Assembly: GCA_003963365.1 (NCBI GenBank)
Contig: RXJG01000004.1
Span: forward strand, 62,001 to 126,000
Source: Sphingobacteriales bacterium
GTDB taxonomy: Bacteria > Bacteroidota > Bacteroidia > Chitinophagales > Chitinophagaceae
Direction of reading: 5' to 3'
Length of the DNA stretch: 64,000 nucleotides
The position numbers and the translations under genes are program-made. Positions 62,608 through 64,000 of this stretch are shown piece after piece. How positions within the stretch are numbered: the stretch's first letter is position 1; each line of letters begins with the position of its first letter. Under the pieces are notes generated by a model that saw only the letters and a program-made list of their open reading frames with translations, did no database searches and had not been told where the DNA came from.

Positions 62608-64000
62608 CTACCATCCTGCCCTGTATTCTCTCTTCACAAATTGATTAGCTTCATCAAAGTTGGTGATCTTCATATTCTTTGCATCCCACAACAATTTCTT
62701 ACGACCAAGCCATTTATCATCCCAACCTTTAAGCTTTGGATTTTGCATGATATAACTTCTGAGAGCCAAATTACCAATCAATATACTTTCAGTAAACGGA
62801 CCAGCATATTCAAATGGTGAACTGGTTTTGCCTTTTCCATATCCATCAATACAGGCATTCACCCATTGCACATAGTGACCTTCCGGTACACGTTTAATAC
62901 TTTGCTGAGGCATTGTTTTTTCTTTCATTAATGTGGTTGGTAATAATCTTGGATTAGCACCATAGCAATCCATCAGCATTTTACCTTTTGTACCAACAAA
63001 GAGAACACCACCATCCCAGTTACCAAATGCTTCTTCCGGCAACAATTCATCAGGACGTTGAGGTAACAATCCTCCATCAAACCAGGAAACTTTCAGGCTT
63101 CCTTTATTATCAGTACGGGGATAGTTTAAGTGTATCATAGAAGAAGCAGGACAAGCATCTTCATTTTGTTTATCATTCCACATTTCTTTCCATATAGTAG
63201 CCACACTGCATTCAACTGAATCAGGATATAATATTGGAAGGATGCGATAGATTGGATCCATGATATGACAGGCCATGTCACCCAATGCACCGGTACCAAA
63301 TGCCCACCATCCTCTCCAGTTGAAAGGAAGATAAGCAGGATTAAAATCAATTTCTTTTGCAGGGCCCAACCATAAGTTCCAATCCAGTTCTTTTGGAATA
63401 TCATATTTACCGGTTGGTGTGGGAATACCTTGCGGCCATACGGGTCTGTTGGTCCATGCATAAGCATTTACAATATCACCAATCATTCCGGCATCATACA
63501 TTTCTTTTGCCTGGCGTACACCATCACCACTACCGCCCTGGTTACCCATTTGCGTCACTACTTTATATTTCTTAGCAGCTTCAGTAAGCATTCTTGCTTC
63601 GTATATATCGTGGGTGAGTGGCTTTTGAGTGTACACATGTTTGCCTAATTGCATAGCAGCAATGGTAGCAACAAAGTGAGTGTTATCAGGCGTAGAGATG
63701 GAACAGGCATCGATATTGTTCTTTTCTTTGTCCAGCATTTCCCTGAAGTCTTTATAATAATTTGCTTTGGGAAAACTTGTTCTTGATTTTACCGCCTGCC
63801 TGTCATCCACATCGCACATAGCAACGATGTTTGCTTTGGGGCTTTTAGCAAATTCGGCAAGGTCACTCTGCCCCTTGCCACCGGCACCTATACCGGCAAT
63901 ATTCAGTTTATCGCTGGGAGCAATAAACCCTTTCCCCAATACATGACGGGGAACAATATAAAATCCTGCAGCGAGTGAACTTGTCTTAATAAAATTTCTG
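62608..64000 (-). CDS. Gfo/Idh/MocA oxidoreductase with TAT-type signal, 5' truncated
   Basis: The frame is open to the window edge. The TTG at 63939 is not the start: upstream codons read RNFIKTSSLAAGFYIVPRHV, the end of a twin-arginine type signal. The mature part has LNIAGIGAGGKGQSDL (nucleotide binding), YTQKPLTHDIYEAR (catalytic Lys in the KPL element), GNQGGSGDGVRQAKE and GALGDMACHIMDPIYRI. Bacteroidota members with this signal act in the periplasm with a tightly bound cofactor. Over 460 residues are visible; the first few are missing. Confidence 0.88.
   Translation of the reverse strand, partial: RNFIKTSSLAAGFYIVPRHVLGKGFIAPSDKLNIAGIGAGGKGQSDLAEFAKSPKANIVAMCDVDDRQAVKSRTSFPKANYYKDFREMLDKEKNNIDACSISTPDNTHFVATIAAMQLGKHVYTQKPLTHDIYEARMLTEAAKKYKVVTQMGNQGGSGDGVRQAKEMYDAGMIGDIVNAYAWTNRPVWPQGIPTPTGKYDIPKELDWNLWLGPAKEIDFNPAYLPFNWRGWWAFGTGALGDMACHIMDPIYRILPILYPDSVECSVATIWKEMWNDKQNEDACPASSMIHLNYPRTDNKGSLKVSWFDGGLLPQRPDELLPEEAFGNWDGGVLFVGTKGKMLMDCYGANPRLLPTTLMKEKTMPQQSIKRVPEGHYVQWVNACIDGYGKGKTSSPFEYAGPFTESILIGNLALRSYIMQNPKLKGWDDKWLGRKKLLWDAKNMKITNFDEANQFVKREYRAGW

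Overview
The window is an AT-rich chromosomal segment from a member of the Bacteroidota, most likely the Chitinophagaceae (inferred from gene content; no search was run). Supporting signs are SusC/SusD/SusE/SusF genes, type IX secretion (T9SS) and gliding-type C-terminal domains, LytS/LytTR signalling, BamA with two OmpH/Skp genes, DUF5916 and GH3-domain proteins, and Bacteroidetes promoters (TTTG, about 20 nt, TAnnTTTG). I saw no tRNA, rRNA, CRISPR array or classical insertion sequence.

Layout. 1-6.8 kb: the 3' end of a BNR/VPS10-like exoprotein, a DoxX-like protein, a DUF5916 protein, an HSDL2-type reductase and a lipoprotein. 6.9-9.3 kb: a 54-residue secreted peptide gene with its own promoter and terminator, divergent from a LytS/LytTR two-component pair. 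9.3-17.5 kb: aldo/keto reductase, LptC, an outer-membrane protein, CoaX, LON-domain protein, NadR-like kinase, MtgA, LysE and a GH3 enzyme. 17.7-28.4 kb: a minus-strand phenylacetate degradation region (paaY, paaI, paaG, paaD, paaC, paaB, paaA, paaE and a TetR regulator). It is interrupted by a T9SS protein, an MgtC protein, a broken four-helix-bundle gene, a lipoprotein and a NUMOD4/HNH gene. 28.5-38.7 kb: PfkB kinase, a gliding-type surface protein, asd behind an apparent attenuator, DUF2461, a second NUMOD4/HNH gene, ligA and an amidohydrolase. 38.9-49.7 kb: a starch utilisation locus (GH13 plus SusCDEF). 49.8-57.2 kb: envelope and core genes (uppS, bamA, two ompH, murI, rpmH, rnpA, yidD, tag). 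57.3-64 kb: sodA, a TadA-type deaminase and a probable 3-keto-sugar cluster (DUF1080, cytochrome c, sugar isomerase, two Gfo/Idh/MocA oxidoreductases) with a GxxExxY gene inside it.

Two observations stand out. First, asd is preceded by a canonical promoter, a 14-codon Lys/Thr/Met-rich leader ORF, an antiterminator arm starting within the leader stop codon, and an intrinsic terminator that competes for the same strand. That is a complete leader-peptide attenuator for aspartate-family amino acids. Second, short arrays with a 7-nt period occur at many sites, often at or just before start codons (aldo/keto reductase, paaG, paaC, amidohydrolase, tag), once inside rnpA, and in inverted pairs. One inverted pair brackets the four-helix-bundle gene, another stands without a gene, and a similar 8-nt inverted pair brackets the GxxExxY gene. 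This looks like a family of small repeat-bounded cassettes.
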